Of a stretch of DNA of 64,000 bases, positions 33,977 to 42,816 are shown piece by piece (positions within the stretch are counted from its first letter, which is position 1; the number at the start of each line of letters is the position of its first letter). The stretch comes from Nonomuraea aurantiaca (lineage in GTDB: Bacteria; Actinomycetota; Actinomycetes; Streptosporangiales; Streptosporangiaceae), in NCBI RefSeq assembly GCF_020215705.1, contig NZ_JAIWNB010000014.1:124001-188000 (forward strand), written 5' to 3'. Made by a program: the position numbers and the translations under genes. A model generated the notes under the pieces. That model saw only the letters and a program-made list of their open reading frames with translations, did not search any database and was not told the origin of the DNA.

Positions 33977-34930
33977 CTAAGTCGTTTGTGCCATCCCAGC
34001 AGGCGCAGGTGACGGGCAGACGTGGCGGCGGTATCTGCCAGGCGGTGTGCCGTACTCGCGCTTGAAGGCGTTGGCGAAGGCGAACTCGGAGGTGTAGCCG
34101 ACGCGCGCGGAGATCTCGCTCAGTGAGTCATCGGACTCGCGGAGCAGGCGGGCGGCCGTGGTCAGGCGCCACCACGTGACGTAGCTGAGCGGCGGCTGGC
34201 CGATCAGGCTGGTGAAGCGGCGGGAGAAGGCCGCGCGGGAGAGCCCGGCCTTGCCGCCGAGCGCCTCGACCGTCCAGGGATGGGCGGGATCGCGGTGGAT
34301 CGCGTCGAGCGCCGCGCTGATGGAGGGGTCGGCCAGGGCGATGGCCCAGCCGCCGACCTCGCACTGCCCGGGCTCGGTGTCGAGCCAGGCACGCAGGATG
34401 TACAGCAGCAGCATGTCGAGCAGCGAGGTGACGACGGTGTCGGCGCCCAGGCGCGGACTGCCGATCTCGCTGCCGAGCAGGTCGACGGCCGCGCGGAGCT
34501 CGGGGTGGTGGCCGAGCCGGGCGGGCAGGTGGACCATGTCGGGCAGGTCGCGCAGGACCGGATGGGCCCGGCTGGGGTCGAGCCGGTAACCGCCGCAGAG
34601 CAGGACCGTGGCCGCGCCGGGCCCCTCGATGGAGGCCGAGGCGAACAGATCCCGCTCCTCCAGCGGGTCGCAGTCAGGGTCGGCCAGCGGGGTGGCCGGG
34701 CTGTCGGCCATCGCGTAGCCGTGGCCGTGCGGGAAGAAGACCACGTCGCCGACGCTCAGCTGAACGGGGTCGCCGTCCGGCGGGATGAGCCACGGCGAGC
34801 CTTGGATGATCACCTGGAAGCCCGCCGAGCCCGGAGCCGAGGGGAACCACTGGCCCCAGGGGGCGTGCCACTCGACGAGCGCGGATCGGGGCTGTCCGGT
34901 GCGCATGATGGCGATCACGTCGCTGAGCAC
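33977..34930 (-). CDS. AraC-family regulator with cupin sensor
   Basis: The 317-residue protein has an N-terminal Cupin_6-type domain (SPWLIPPDGDPVQLSVGDVV then FFPHGHGYAMAD) and a C-terminal AraC double helix-turn-helix at about 215-310 (LGGKAGLSRAAFSRRFTSLI, ISARVGYTSEFAFANAFKRE). The start is GTG 34930. It is divergent from a quinone-oxidoreductase/FMN-reductase pair. Regulators of this subgroup commonly control adjacent reductases, so that pair is its likely target. Confidence 0.92.
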   Translation of the reverse strand: MLSDVIAIMRTGQPRSALVEWHAPWGQWFPSAPGSAGFQVIIQGSPWLIPPDGDPVQLSVGDVVFFPHGHGYAMADSPATPLADPDCDPLEERDLFASASIEGPGAATVLLCGGYRLDPSRAHPVLRDLPDMVHLPARLGHHPELRAAVDLLGSEIGSPRLGADTVVTSLLDMLLLYILRAWLDTEPGQCEVGGWAIALADPSISAALDAIHRDPAHPWTVEALGGKAGLSRAAFSRRFTSLIGQPPLSYVTWWRLTTAARLLRESDDSLSEISARVGYTSEFAFANAFKREYGTPPGRYRRHVCPSPAPAGMAQTT

Positions 34931-34963
34931 GTCTATGGTCGAAGTCTATCCCGCGAGACGCTC

Positions 34964-34984
34964 GCGTATAAAAAGCAGATACGC
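34964..34984. promoter_or_regulatory. Inverted repeat in the AraC/oxidoreductase divergent gap
   Basis: GCGTAT and ATACGC are exact complements around an A-rich 9-base spacer. They lie between the divergent starts, 34 bases from the AraC start and 43 from the oxidoreductase ATG. This is a plausible operator for the AraC protein or another regulator. Confidence 0.4.
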
Positions 34985-35026
34985 AAGCATTGGCCATCTC
35001 GCTCCTGACTCCTACCGTTGTGCCCC

Positions 35027-35929
35027 ATGAGCCCAACCATGACCGCCGCCCGGATCCACGAGTACGGCGACGCGTCCGTGATCCGCTACGACCGGATCCC
35101 CCGGCCCTCGCCGGGACCCGGGGAGGTGCTGGTCCAGGTGGCCGCCACCTCGTTCAACCCGTCCGAGGTGGGGCTGCGGGCCGGGTACCTGCGGGACCTG
35201 CTCCCGGTCACCCTGCCGTACACGCTGGGCCTGGACCTCGCCGGCACGGTCGTCGAGGTGGGCGCGGGCGTGGACGTGCCCGCCGCCGGCGACCGGGTCG
35301 TCGGCCTCGTGGAGGGGGCGGCGGCCGAGTACACGGTGGCGGCGGCGGGCTCGCTGGTCAGGGCGCCGGAGCGGCTCCCGCTGGCGGACGCCGCCGCCAT
35401 CCCGGTCGCCGGGCTCACCGCCTGGCAGGCGGTCCACGAGCACGCCCGCGTCGAGCCGGGGCAGCGGGTGCTGATCAACGGGGCGGGCGGCGGGGTGGGG
35501 CTGTTCGCCGTACAGCTGGCCAAGCTGGCGGGCGCGACCGTGATCGCGACGGCCGGTCCGCGCAGCGCGGCGGCGGTGCGGCGCTACGGTGCCGACGAGG
35601 TCGTCGACTACACCACGACCCCGTTACCCGGCGGCATGGACGTGGTGCTCAACCTGGTGGCCATCGGCCCGGAGCAGGCGGCGACGCTGGCCACGCTGGG
35701 CGAGGTGATCGTCACCATCGCCACCCCGATCGACTCGCCGCGAGCCACCCACTTCGTGGCCCGCAACGAGCCGGCGCACCTGGCCCGGCTGGTGGCGCTG
35801 ATCGACAAGGGCGAGCTCCTGGTGGAGGTCGCCGAGACACACCCGCTGACCGGCCTCGACGAGATCCATCGCCGGGCCGAGGCCGGTCAGACACGCGGAA
35901 AAATCATCATCCAAGGGGATAAATCATGA
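35027..35929 (+). CDS. Zinc-independent quinone oxidoreductase (MDR family)
   Basis: The 300-residue protein is a medium-chain reductase without zinc ligands. It has the family N-terminal segment SFNPSEVGLRAGYL, LPYTLGLDLAGTVVEVG, and the nucleotide loop INGAGGGVGLFAVQLAK near residues 150-166. It probably reduces quinones or other electrophiles with NADPH. ATG 35027 was chosen; an in-frame TTG at 35018 is less likely. It shares an ATGA overlap with the FMN reductase. Confidence 0.9.
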   Translation: MSPTMTAARIHEYGDASVIRYDRIPRPSPGPGEVLVQVAATSFNPSEVGLRAGYLRDLLPVTLPYTLGLDLAGTVVEVGAGVDVPAAGDRVVGLVEGAAAEYTVAAAGSLVRAPERLPLADAAAIPVAGLTAWQAVHEHARVEPGQRVLINGAGGGVGLFAVQLAKLAGATVIATAGPRSAAAVRRYGADEVVDYTTTPLPGGMDVVLNLVAIGPEQAATLATLGEVIVTIATPIDSPRATHFVARNEPAHLARLVALIDKGELLVEVAETHPLTGLDEIHRRAEAGQTRGKIIIQGDKS

Positions 35930-36486
35930 TCAGGATTGGCATCATCGTCGGCAGCACCCGGCCGGGGCGCAACGGGGACACCGTGGCCGAGTGGGTGCAC
36001 GGCCTGGCCGCCAAGCGCGGCGACGCCGAGTTCGAGGTGGTGGATCTGCGGGACTTCGACCTGCCGCACCTGGACGAGGCGTTCCCGGCGGCCTATGGCC
36101 AGTACGAACACCCCCACACCCGCGCCTGGTCGGAGCGCGTCGCCTCGTTCGACGGCTTCGTGTTCGTGACCCCGGAGTACAACAGCTCCACCTCGGGTGT
36201 GCTGAAGAACGCGATCGACTTCCTCTACGCCGAGTGGGCGGACAAGGCGGCCGGGTTCGTCAGCTACGGCGTCGACGGCGGCGCCCGCGCGGCCGAACAC
36301 CTCAGGCAGGTGCTCGGCCGGGTCAAGGTCGCCGACGTGCCGGCCCAGGTCACGCTCTCGCTGCACACGGACTTCGAGGGGTTCACCGACTTCAAGCCCG
36401 CCGCGCACCGCGAGGAGATGGTCACCACGATGCTGGACCAGGTCGTCTCCTGGGGTACCGCGCTGCGCCCGCTCAGGGCGGCCTGA
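35926..36486 (+). CDS. NADPH-dependent FMN reductase-like protein
   Basis: The 186-residue protein has the flavodoxin-like start IRIGIIVGSTRPGRNGDTVA (phosphate loop) and FVFVTPEYNSSTSGVLKNAI, the flavin-binding signature of the NADPH-dependent FMN reductase/ArsH-like family. It is translationally coupled to the quinone oxidoreductase. Together they look like an AraC-controlled reductive detoxification pair for quinones or azo compounds. Confidence 0.93.
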   Translation: MIRIGIIVGSTRPGRNGDTVAEWVHGLAAKRGDAEFEVVDLRDFDLPHLDEAFPAAYGQYEHPHTRAWSERVASFDGFVFVTPEYNSSTSGVLKNAIDFLYAEWADKAAGFVSYGVDGGARAAEHLRQVLGRVKVADVPAQVTLSLHTDFEGFTDFKPAAHREEMVTTMLDQVVSWGTALRPLRAA

Positions 36487-36494
36487 AGCGGGGG

Positions 36495-38456
36495 TCAGGG
36501 CTTGAAGTGCCGCAGCACCTCGGGGTTGGCCATGGCGTCGGGGTTGGCCGCCTGCTCGACCGGGGTGCCGAGGAGGATCTTGCGTACCGGCACCTCCAGT
36601 TTCTTGCCCGACAGGGTGCGCGGGATGCCGGGCACCGCGTGGATCTCGTTGGGCACGTGCCGGGGTGACAGCTCCTGCCGCAGGGCCGTACGCAGGGCCT
36701 CGACCAGCGAGTCCGACAGCGTGGCACCCTCGGCCAGCGTGAGGTAGAGCAGCAGCCGCCCCTCCTGGCCGAGCTGGCCGGTGTCGATCACGAGGCTGTC
36801 GGCGATCTCGTCGAACCGCTCGACGACCCGGTAGAACTCGCTGGTGCCCATCCGTACGCCGCCCCGGTTCAGCGTCGAGTCGGAGCGGCCGTAGATCACG
36901 CAGCTGCCGTCCTCGTTCAGCTTGATCCAGTCGCCGTGCCGCCACACGCCCGGGTAGACGTCGAAATAGCTCTCGCGGTAGCGGTCACCGTCGGGGTCGT
37001 TCCAGAACATGACCGGCATCGACGGCATCGGCTGCGTGAGCACGAGCTCGCCCACCTCCCCCACGACCGGCTCGCCCAGGGGGTTGAACGACTCCACCCG
37101 CGCCCCCAGCGACCGGCACGGGATGATGCCCGCCCGGATCGGATGCAGCACGGTCGCGCCGACGAAGCCGGTGCACACGTCGGTGCCGCCGGAGAACGAC
37201 CCGAGCGGTATCCCCGGCAGCTCCTCGGCCACCCAGGCGAACCCTTCGGGCGGCAGCGGCGACCCGGTGGAGCCGATGCCGCGCAGCGCCTCCAGCCCCT
37301 CGGGCGTGATCCCGGCCTTCAGCGAGGCCATGATGTACGGCGCGCCGACCCCGAAATAGGTCACCCCTTCCGAGGCGGCGATCCGCCACAGCACCGCGGC
37401 GGAGGGGTAGGTGGCCGAGCCGTCGTACAGCACCGGGGTGGCGCCCACCAGCAGGCCGCCGATGAGGTAGTTCCACATCATCCAGCCCGTGGTGGTGTAC
37501 CAGAAGAACACGTCCCCCTCGCCGAGATCCTGGTGGAAGGAGAGCGACTTGAGGTGTTCGAGGATCACTCCCCCGTGCCCGTGCACGATGGGCTTGGGCA
37601 GCCCGGTCGTACCGCTGGAGTAAAGGATCCACAGCGGGTGACCGAACGGCACCCGCTCGAACTCCAGCGGCCCCGCCTCCGCGCGCAGCCCTTCCCAGCC
37701 GATCACCTCGCCGTGCGGCACGGAGTCGATGTGCGCGGCGCCGGGCTCGGCCCGCTGCGGCGGCTGCCCCTCCTCGGCCGCCGAAAGGTAGGGGATCCAC
37801 ACGGTCGCGCGGAGCGTGGGCAGCTCGGCGGCGATCTCGTTGACGGCCGCCGACCGGTCGTAGCTCTTGCCGTTGTAGTGGTAGCCGTCGACCGCGATCA
37901 GCACCTTGGGCTCGATCTGCTTGAACCGGTCGACGATGCTCGGCACGCCGAAGTCCGGGGAGCCGGCCGACCAGATCGCGCCGAGGGACGCGGTGGCAAG
38001 GAAGGCGATCAGGGCCTGCGGGATGTTCGGCAGGTAGCCGGCCACCCGGTCGCCGCGCCCGACGCCGAGGCGTACCAGGCCCGCCCGGACCCGGGCGACC
38101 TCGTCGCGCAGCTCGGCGTAGGTCAGCTCCTGGCGGGCGCCGTCCTCCGAGAGGAAGACGACCGCGGTGCCGGTGCGTTCGCGCAGCGCGTTCTCGGCGT
38201 AGTTGACGGAGCTCCCGGTGAACCAATCGGTGCCCGGCATCGTTCCGGTCATGACGGGCCCGTCACCACGTTCGCCGATGACCTCGAAGTAGTCCCAGAT
38301 CGACGTCCAGAACTCCGCCGGACTGTCGACCGACCAGCGCCACACCTCCTCGTAGTCCGACCCGGCCCGGCCCAGCCACTCCAGATAGTGCGTCAGCCTG
38401 GCGCGCGCGATGATGTCTTCGGTCGGTTCCCAGAGAAGTGTGCCTTCAGCAACCAT
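36495..38456 (-). CDS. aacS: Acetoacetyl-CoA synthetase
   Basis: The 653-residue protein is an acyl-adenylate ligase. The ATP loop YSSGTTGLPKPIVHGHGG is followed by the adenylate motif and the C-terminal catalytic lysine segment LSGKKLEVPVRKIL. WEPTEDIIARARLTHYLEWL at the start is typical of acetoacetate-CoA ligase. The start MVAEGTLLW follows AGGATGGGG; an ATG 36 bases upstream is also open. It converges with the FMN reductase gene, leaving a gap of eight bases. The role is ketone-body or polyhydroxybutyrate-related carbon use. Confidence 0.95.
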   Translation of the reverse strand: MVAEGTLLWEPTEDIIARARLTHYLEWLGRAGSDYEEVWRWSVDSPAEFWTSIWDYFEVIGERGDGPVMTGTMPGTDWFTGSSVNYAENALRERTGTAVVFLSEDGARQELTYAELRDEVARVRAGLVRLGVGRGDRVAGYLPNIPQALIAFLATASLGAIWSAGSPDFGVPSIVDRFKQIEPKVLIAVDGYHYNGKSYDRSAAVNEIAAELPTLRATVWIPYLSAAEEGQPPQRAEPGAAHIDSVPHGEVIGWEGLRAEAGPLEFERVPFGHPLWILYSSGTTGLPKPIVHGHGGVILEHLKSLSFHQDLGEGDVFFWYTTTGWMMWNYLIGGLLVGATPVLYDGSATYPSAAVLWRIAASEGVTYFGVGAPYIMASLKAGITPEGLEALRGIGSTGSPLPPEGFAWVAEELPGIPLGSFSGGTDVCTGFVGATVLHPIRAGIIPCRSLGARVESFNPLGEPVVGEVGELVLTQPMPSMPVMFWNDPDGDRYRESYFDVYPGVWRHGDWIKLNEDGSCVIYGRSDSTLNRGGVRMGTSEFYRVVERFDEIADSLVIDTGQLGQEGRLLLYLTLAEGATLSDSLVEALRTALRQELSPRHVPNEIHAVPGIPRTLSGKKLEVPVRKILLGTPVEQAANPDAMANPEVLRHFKP

Positions 38457-38514
38457 GTGCCCCATCCTGTCGGCCGGTAGGGGGAAAGTCATACCCGAAC
38501 CGCCACATAACTAG

Positions 38515-39372
38515 CTACCGACGTAGGTGGTCCACCGCCATACGCGCAGCCGTGCCGATCACCGCGTCGGCGCGCGGCTGGTTGAGCGCGGTGCTGACCG
38601 AGCGGGTGAACACCGCCACCGCGTACTGGCCGCCGTCGGGGTACTCGATCACGCCGGCCTCGTTGCGGAGTGTCGGGAGCGTCCCGGTCTTCCCGCTGAC
38701 CTCCACGTCGTCGTACGGGAAGCCGGAAGCCAGCCGGTGCGGCCAGACCTGTAGGTTCAGGACGTTGCGCATCCAGGCGCACGATTCCGCCGAGGCCGCC
38801 TGATCACGCCAGATCAGCCCGAACAGCGTGGTCGTCTCGCGCGGCGTGGCGCTGTTGGCGCGCGGGGGGTCGAGCACCCGCAGCCGCGCGACGTCCTCCG
38901 GATCGAGGTACGGCCAGCCGTGCCCGGCGTCCTCGGCCATGCTCTCGTAGATGTCCCGGCAGCTCTGCCGCACCCGCGTCTCGCGCAGTCCGAACCCGTC
39001 GAGCATCGCGTTGACCTCCTCGCGCCCGACCCTGGCCAGCAGCGCGTCGGCGGCGGTGTTGTCGCTCAGCGTGATCATCAGGTGGCCCAGGTCGCGCAGG
39101 GAGATCGTGACGTCGTCGAGCATCGCGCACAGGCCGGTGGGCCCGGTCACCCGGTCGGCGGCCCCCACGGTCACCCGGCTCGCGGGATCGAGCAGCCCGG
39201 CGTCGGTCTGGCGGCAGAACTCCACCATCAGCGGCACCTTGAACATCGAGGCGGTCGGCAGCGGCTCGTCGGAGCCGAGCCCGATCTCCCGGCCCGAGCG
39301 CAGGTCGGTCGCGTGCAGCCACCCGGTCACGCCCGCCGCGCCGAACAGCGCGGCCAGATCCGGCTCGTTCAT
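38515..39372 (-). CDS. Class A beta-lactamase-fold serine hydrolase without signal peptide
   Basis: The 285-residue protein has the SxxK motif SMFK (Ser42, Lys45), the SDN motif (Ser103-Asn105) and SGKTGTLP near residue 230, so all three class A motifs are intact. The N terminus MNEPDLAALFGAAGVTGWLH shows no export signal. The enzyme would stay in the cytoplasm unless the true start differs; the upstream LysR gene leaves no room for one. Its ATG overlaps the LysR stop (ATGA). A penicillin hydrolase or a related cytosolic amidase or esterase are both possible. Confidence 0.88.
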   Translation of the reverse strand: MNEPDLAALFGAAGVTGWLHATDLRSGREIGLGSDEPLPTASMFKVPLMVEFCRQTDAGLLDPASRVTVGAADRVTGPTGLCAMLDDVTISLRDLGHLMITLSDNTAADALLARVGREEVNAMLDGFGLRETRVRQSCRDIYESMAEDAGHGWPYLDPEDVARLRVLDPPRANSATPRETTTLFGLIWRDQAASAESCAWMRNVLNLQVWPHRLASGFPYDDVEVSGKTGTLPTLRNEAGVIEYPDGGQYAVAVFTRSVSTALNQPRADAVIGTAARMAVDHLRR

Positions 39373-40286
39373 GCCAGCATCCCGGGTCTGCGGCTGATGT
39401 GCCGCACGGGCGCCGCGGCCTCGTCCGTCATCCCGGCGCTCTCTTTCAGCGTTCGTACGGCCACCGCCGAGAAGCCGGCGACCGCGTCCGTCTCCACTCG
39501 CCAGGCCGTAGAGACCCGGGAACTGATCGGCGAGCCTAGCAGCGGGCGCCAGACGATCCCAGGGTGGTCCATCCTGGCCCCGAACGCCACCGCCGCCCCG
39601 GCGAGCACCAGGCCGAGCCCGGCGCCCTGGTGCACCTGGGCGGGCACGTAGCCGTGGCGGCGGCACTCCGCCAGCGTCGCGGCATGCAGCCCCGGCTCCC
39701 CCTCCTTGGGCGGCATCAGCAGTTCGCGGCCCGCCAGGTCGGCCAGGTGCACCTCCCCGGCCACGGCCAGGGGGTCGCCCTCGGCCAGCAGCACGCCCTG
39801 CGGCTGCACCAGCACCTGCCCGAACCGCAGCCCCGGCGCGCTGATCGGGTGGCGCACGATGCCGACGTCGATGGCGCCTTCGGTCAGTGCGGCCACCTGA
39901 TCGGCCGTCCAGATCTCCGCCGGCGTGAGCCGTACGTCCGGATTGTTCGCGCGGAAGCCCTCGACCAGGGCGGCGATTACCGCGGCGGCCAGGTCGGGCG
40001 GGACGCCGAGCTTGAGCGTCCGGCCCTCGCCGTGGCGGACGAGCTCGCGCAGCCGGTCGGCCCTGGCCACGATCTCGCGAGCCTCCCCGACCAGCAGGCG
40101 GCCCGCCTCGGTCAGCCGGACCTGGCGGGCGGAGCGGTCGAAGAGCCGCACGCCGAGCTCCTCCTCCAGGCGCTTGATGCGTTGGCTGAGCGGCGGCTGG
40201 GCCATGCCGAGCCGGATCGCGGCATTGCCGAAGTGGAGTTCCTCCGCCACCACGGTGAAGTAGCGCAGATGCCGGACAAGGTCCAT
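39369..40286 (-). CDS. LysR-family transcriptional regulator
   Basis: The protein has about 305 residues. The helix-turn-helix is LHFGNAAIRLGMAQPPLSQR followed by IKRLEEELGVRLFDRS (about 17-52). The substrate-binding domain covers about 90-290 (LKLGVPPDLAAAVIAALVEG). It is cotranslated with the beta-lactamase gene downstream and divergent from the MecA-type PBP gene. The arrangement recalls beta-lactamase regulation, but its sensor domain is of a generic aromatic-type LysR. An in-frame start nine bases upstream is also possible. Confidence 0.92.
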   Translation of the reverse strand: MDLVRHLRYFTVVAEELHFGNAAIRLGMAQPPLSQRIKRLEEELGVRLFDRSARQVRLTEAGRLLVGEAREIVARADRLRELVRHGEGRTLKLGVPPDLAAAVIAALVEGFRANNPDVRLTPAEIWTADQVAALTEGAIDVGIVRHPISAPGLRFGQVLVQPQGVLLAEGDPLAVAGEVHLADLAGRELLMPPKEGEPGLHAATLAECRRHGYVPAQVHQGAGLGLVLAGAAVAFGARMDHPGIVWRPLLGSPISSRVSTAWRVETDAVAGFSAVAVRTLKESAGMTDEAAAPVRHISRRPGMLA

Positions 40287-40295
40287 GACCAGCAA

Positions 40296-40400
40296 CTATA
40301 TCCACATTTATATCTATCTAGCGCTCATATCGGTATTGGACACCGCGCGGCGGGCTCTGGTGTGCTCGGCCGCATGGGGCCACCAAGGGGGACAATGTTC
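40296..40400. promoter_or_regulatory. AT-rich divergent promoter region between LysR and PBP genes
   Basis: This 105-base gap holds the most AT-rich patch of the area, including ATATCC and a TTTATAT run a few bases further on. The pattern contains T-N11-A-like and partly dyad sequence typical of LysR sites. It probably holds both promoters and a LysR operator. Confidence 0.35.
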
Positions 40401-41957
40401 ATGAATCTTCAGCCGGAGTCGCCGCCCAGGCGAAAACGCCGATGGCCGTGGGTCACCGCCGCCGTACTGGTCCCCGCTGTCGCGGCGGCCGGCACGATCT
40501 GGGTGCTGCGTACGAAGGGCACCCCGGAGGAGACGGCGGACTCGTACCTGTCCGCCTGGTCCGTCCAGAACTATGCGCGGATGCGGGAGCTCGTCGCCGA
40601 CCCGCCCGCCGACTTCGAGCGCTGGCACCAGCGCTTCCGTAACGACCTCAAGCTGACCGGCGCGACCTTCAAGCGCGACGCCAGCGGCTCGGATGGTGTG
40701 ATCGCCTTCCACGCCGGCCTCACCGGCCCGAAGAGCTGGACGTACGAAGGCAGGCTCAAGCTCGTGGAACGCGGCGGCGGATGGAAGGTCGACTGGACCC
40801 CCGCCGCCATCAACCCCTCGCTCAAGCAGGGCCGGTCCCTGCGGCTGGTCACGGAGAAGGCCGCGACGGTCCCGGTCCTGGCGGCCGACGGCAGCCGCGT
40901 CGACACCCCGGACGCGCCCGGCTCGGTGCTGCAACTCGTCGAAGGGCTCAAGCAGACCTATCCGGACCGGCTCGCCGACGGGCAGTCCCGCAGGATCGAC
41001 CTCTACCAGGGCGAGCAGTTCCTCCAGACCGTGGTCAAGCCGGCGGAGCGGACGCCGCTGCACACCACGATCGACCTCAAGGTGCACCGGGCGGGCGCCG
41101 CCGCGCTCGACGGCGTGCGCAAGCCGGCCTCGCTGGTCGCCGTCCGGCCGTCGACCGGCGAGATCCTGTCGGTGGTCAACAAGCCGGGCGGGTTCAACCG
41201 GGCGCTGCTCGGCAAATACCCGCCCGGCTCGACGTTCAAGGTCGTGACGGCCTCCGCGCTGGTCGCGGACGGGGCGGAGGCGGACGAGCAGGTCGAGTGC
41301 CCGGCCGAGCAGAACATCGGCGGGTTCCCCTTCCACAACGCGGGCTTCCACGACTACGGCAGGCTCTCCTTCCGCGACGCCTTCGCCCACTCGTGCAACA
41401 CCACGTTCGGCGCCATGGGGGTGGCCAAGCTCGGGAACGGCCGGCTCGCCGAGGTGGCCGGCGCCTTCGGCTTCGGCTCCGCGATCACGCCGGGCGTGCC
41501 GGCGGTGAAGGCCGAGTTCCCGGCGCCGAAGGACGACACCGACCTGGCCTCCGCCTCGATCGGGCAGGGCAGGGTGCTGGCCAGCCCGCTCAACATGGCC
41601 TCGGTGGCCGCCGCCATCGCCGACGGCTCCTGGCGCCCGCCCCGGCTGGTCGCCCAGAAACTGGTGCCGGACCGCACCCTCCGGCCGCGCCCCCTGGAGG
41701 ACGGCGTGGTGCGGGCCCTGCGCGAGCTCATGCCCGCCGTCGTCACGGACGGAACCGCGCAGGCGGTGAAGTTCCCTTCCGGTACGGCCGGCAAGACCGG
41801 GACGGCGGAGTACGGCTCGGGCAAGGAGCCGCCGGCGCACTCCTGGTTCATCGGCTACCGGGAGGACCTGGCGTTCGCGGTGATCGTGGAGGGCGGCGGC
41901 GCGGGCTCCGCGGTGGCGGCCCCGATCGCGGCCCGCTTCCTCAGCGCGCTGAGCTGA
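40401..41957 (+). CDS. MecA-type penicillin-binding protein (active transpeptidase)
   Basis: The 518-residue protein has one N-terminal membrane anchor (VTAAVLVPAVAAAGTIWVL), an NTF2-like MecA_N domain (about 45-145) and a transpeptidase domain. The catalytic motifs are STFK (Ser277, Lys280), SCN (331-333) and KTG (Lys465). It cross-links peptidoglycan outside the membrane, and MecA_N proteins are often low-affinity, beta-lactam-tolerant PBPs. The ATG used has AGGGGG nine bases ahead; an ATG six bases upstream is too close to it. It is a paralogue of the catalytically dead lipoprotein at 2379-4253. Confidence 0.93.
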   Translation: MNLQPESPPRRKRRWPWVTAAVLVPAVAAAGTIWVLRTKGTPEETADSYLSAWSVQNYARMRELVADPPADFERWHQRFRNDLKLTGATFKRDASGSDGVIAFHAGLTGPKSWTYEGRLKLVERGGGWKVDWTPAAINPSLKQGRSLRLVTEKAATVPVLAADGSRVDTPDAPGSVLQLVEGLKQTYPDRLADGQSRRIDLYQGEQFLQTVVKPAERTPLHTTIDLKVHRAGAAALDGVRKPASLVAVRPSTGEILSVVNKPGGFNRALLGKYPPGSTFKVVTASALVADGAEADEQVECPAEQNIGGFPFHNAGFHDYGRLSFRDAFAHSCNTTFGAMGVAKLGNGRLAEVAGAFGFGSAITPGVPAVKAEFPAPKDDTDLASASIGQGRVLASPLNMASVAAAIADGSWRPPRLVAQKLVPDRTLRPRPLEDGVVRALRELMPAVVTDGTAQAVKFPSGTAGKTGTAEYGSGKEPPAHSWFIGYREDLAFAVIVEGGGAGSAVAAPIAARFLSALS

Positions 41958-42016
41958 TGTGCACCCTGAGCTGATGTGCGGACCGGCTGATGTGCGGACC
42001 GGCTGATGTGCGGACT
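41951..42016 (+). repeat. Four-unit tandem repeat across the PBP stop codon
   Basis: Units of 17, 17, 16 and 16 bases share GCTGATGTGCGGACC. The first unit contains the PBP stop TGA. The array fills nearly the whole space to the convergent HAD gene, which ends at 42022. Confidence 0.85.
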
Positions 42017-42021
42017 GGTGG

Positions 42022-42786
42022 TCAGGGGCTGACCGGTCGGCGGTCGACCGGCGTGGTGAGGCCCGCGACCGCGGCCACCACCTCCGAGGCGTTGGACAGG
42101 TCGGGCAGCACGAGATCGGCCCCGGCCTCGCGCAACTCGCTCGCCATCGACCGCCCCGAGGCCACCCCGATCATCGCCGCCCCGCCGATCTTGGCGGCCT
42201 GCACGTCACGCGTCGAGTCGCCGATCACCACGGTGTTGGCCGAGGTGAACGGCACGCCGAAGCGCGCCTTGGCCCGCCCTTGGGCGACCTGGAGCAGCGT
42301 CGCCTTGGGGTAGACCTCCTCGCCGTAGCCGCCCAGCTCGAAGTCGACGTGCTTGTCCAGCCCGAACGCCCTGAGCTTGTGCACGGCGTTGCTCTTGATC
42401 GTGCCGGTGAGCACCGACTGGACCACGCCGTCGAGCCCGGCGACGGCCTTGAGCGCCTCCTTGGCCCCCGCCATCACGCGGCCCTCGGTGGCCAACCGCT
42501 TGCGCCGGTCGGCGAAGGCCATCGCCAGCGCGGACAGGAATCTCGGCAGGGTGTCGTCCTCGGTGACGATGCCGTTGACCGCGAGGGTCTCGAAGACGAT
42601 CTCGGAGTCGGGCCGGCCGCGCGCCGGCGCCAGCTTGAGCAGCGGCCGCCCCGTCACGGCGCGGAACGCCTCGGCGTAGGCGTCCCTGGTCACGATCGCG
42701 ACGTCGACCAAGGTGAGGTCGATGTTCCAGAGCACAAGGCGTTTGATGGCGACCTCCTGTGGGGGATTCAGCCAGGGTACGGCCAT
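42022..42786 (-). CDS. HAD-like hydrolase with Asn at the nucleophile position
   Basis: The protein of up to 254 residues has a HAD layout. Motif I reads LVLWNIDLTLVD, so the first Asp of DxDxT is Asn21; Asp23 is kept. Motif II is SVLTGT, a Lys lies near NAVHKLRAFGL, and motif IV is VIGDSTRD. With Asn in place of the nucleophile, phosphatase activity is doubtful. The ATG at 42786 has no ribosome site. A perfect AGGAGG stands five bases before an in-frame ATC (42747-42745), right where the domain begins. It converges on the PBP gene. Confidence 0.8.
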   Translation of the reverse strand: MAVPWLNPPQEVAIKRLVLWNIDLTLVDVAIVTRDAYAEAFRAVTGRPLLKLAPARGRPDSEIVFETLAVNGIVTEDDTLPRFLSALAMAFADRRKRLATEGRVMAGAKEALKAVAGLDGVVQSVLTGTIKSNAVHKLRAFGLDKHVDFELGGYGEEVYPKATLLQVAQGRAKARFGVPFTSANTVVIGDSTRDVQAAKIGGAAMIGVASGRSMASELREAGADLVLPDLSNASEVVAAVAGLTTPVDRRPVSP

Positions 42787-42816
42787 CTGCCCGTTGAAGA
42801 CTGCCTGCTGAGGGAT

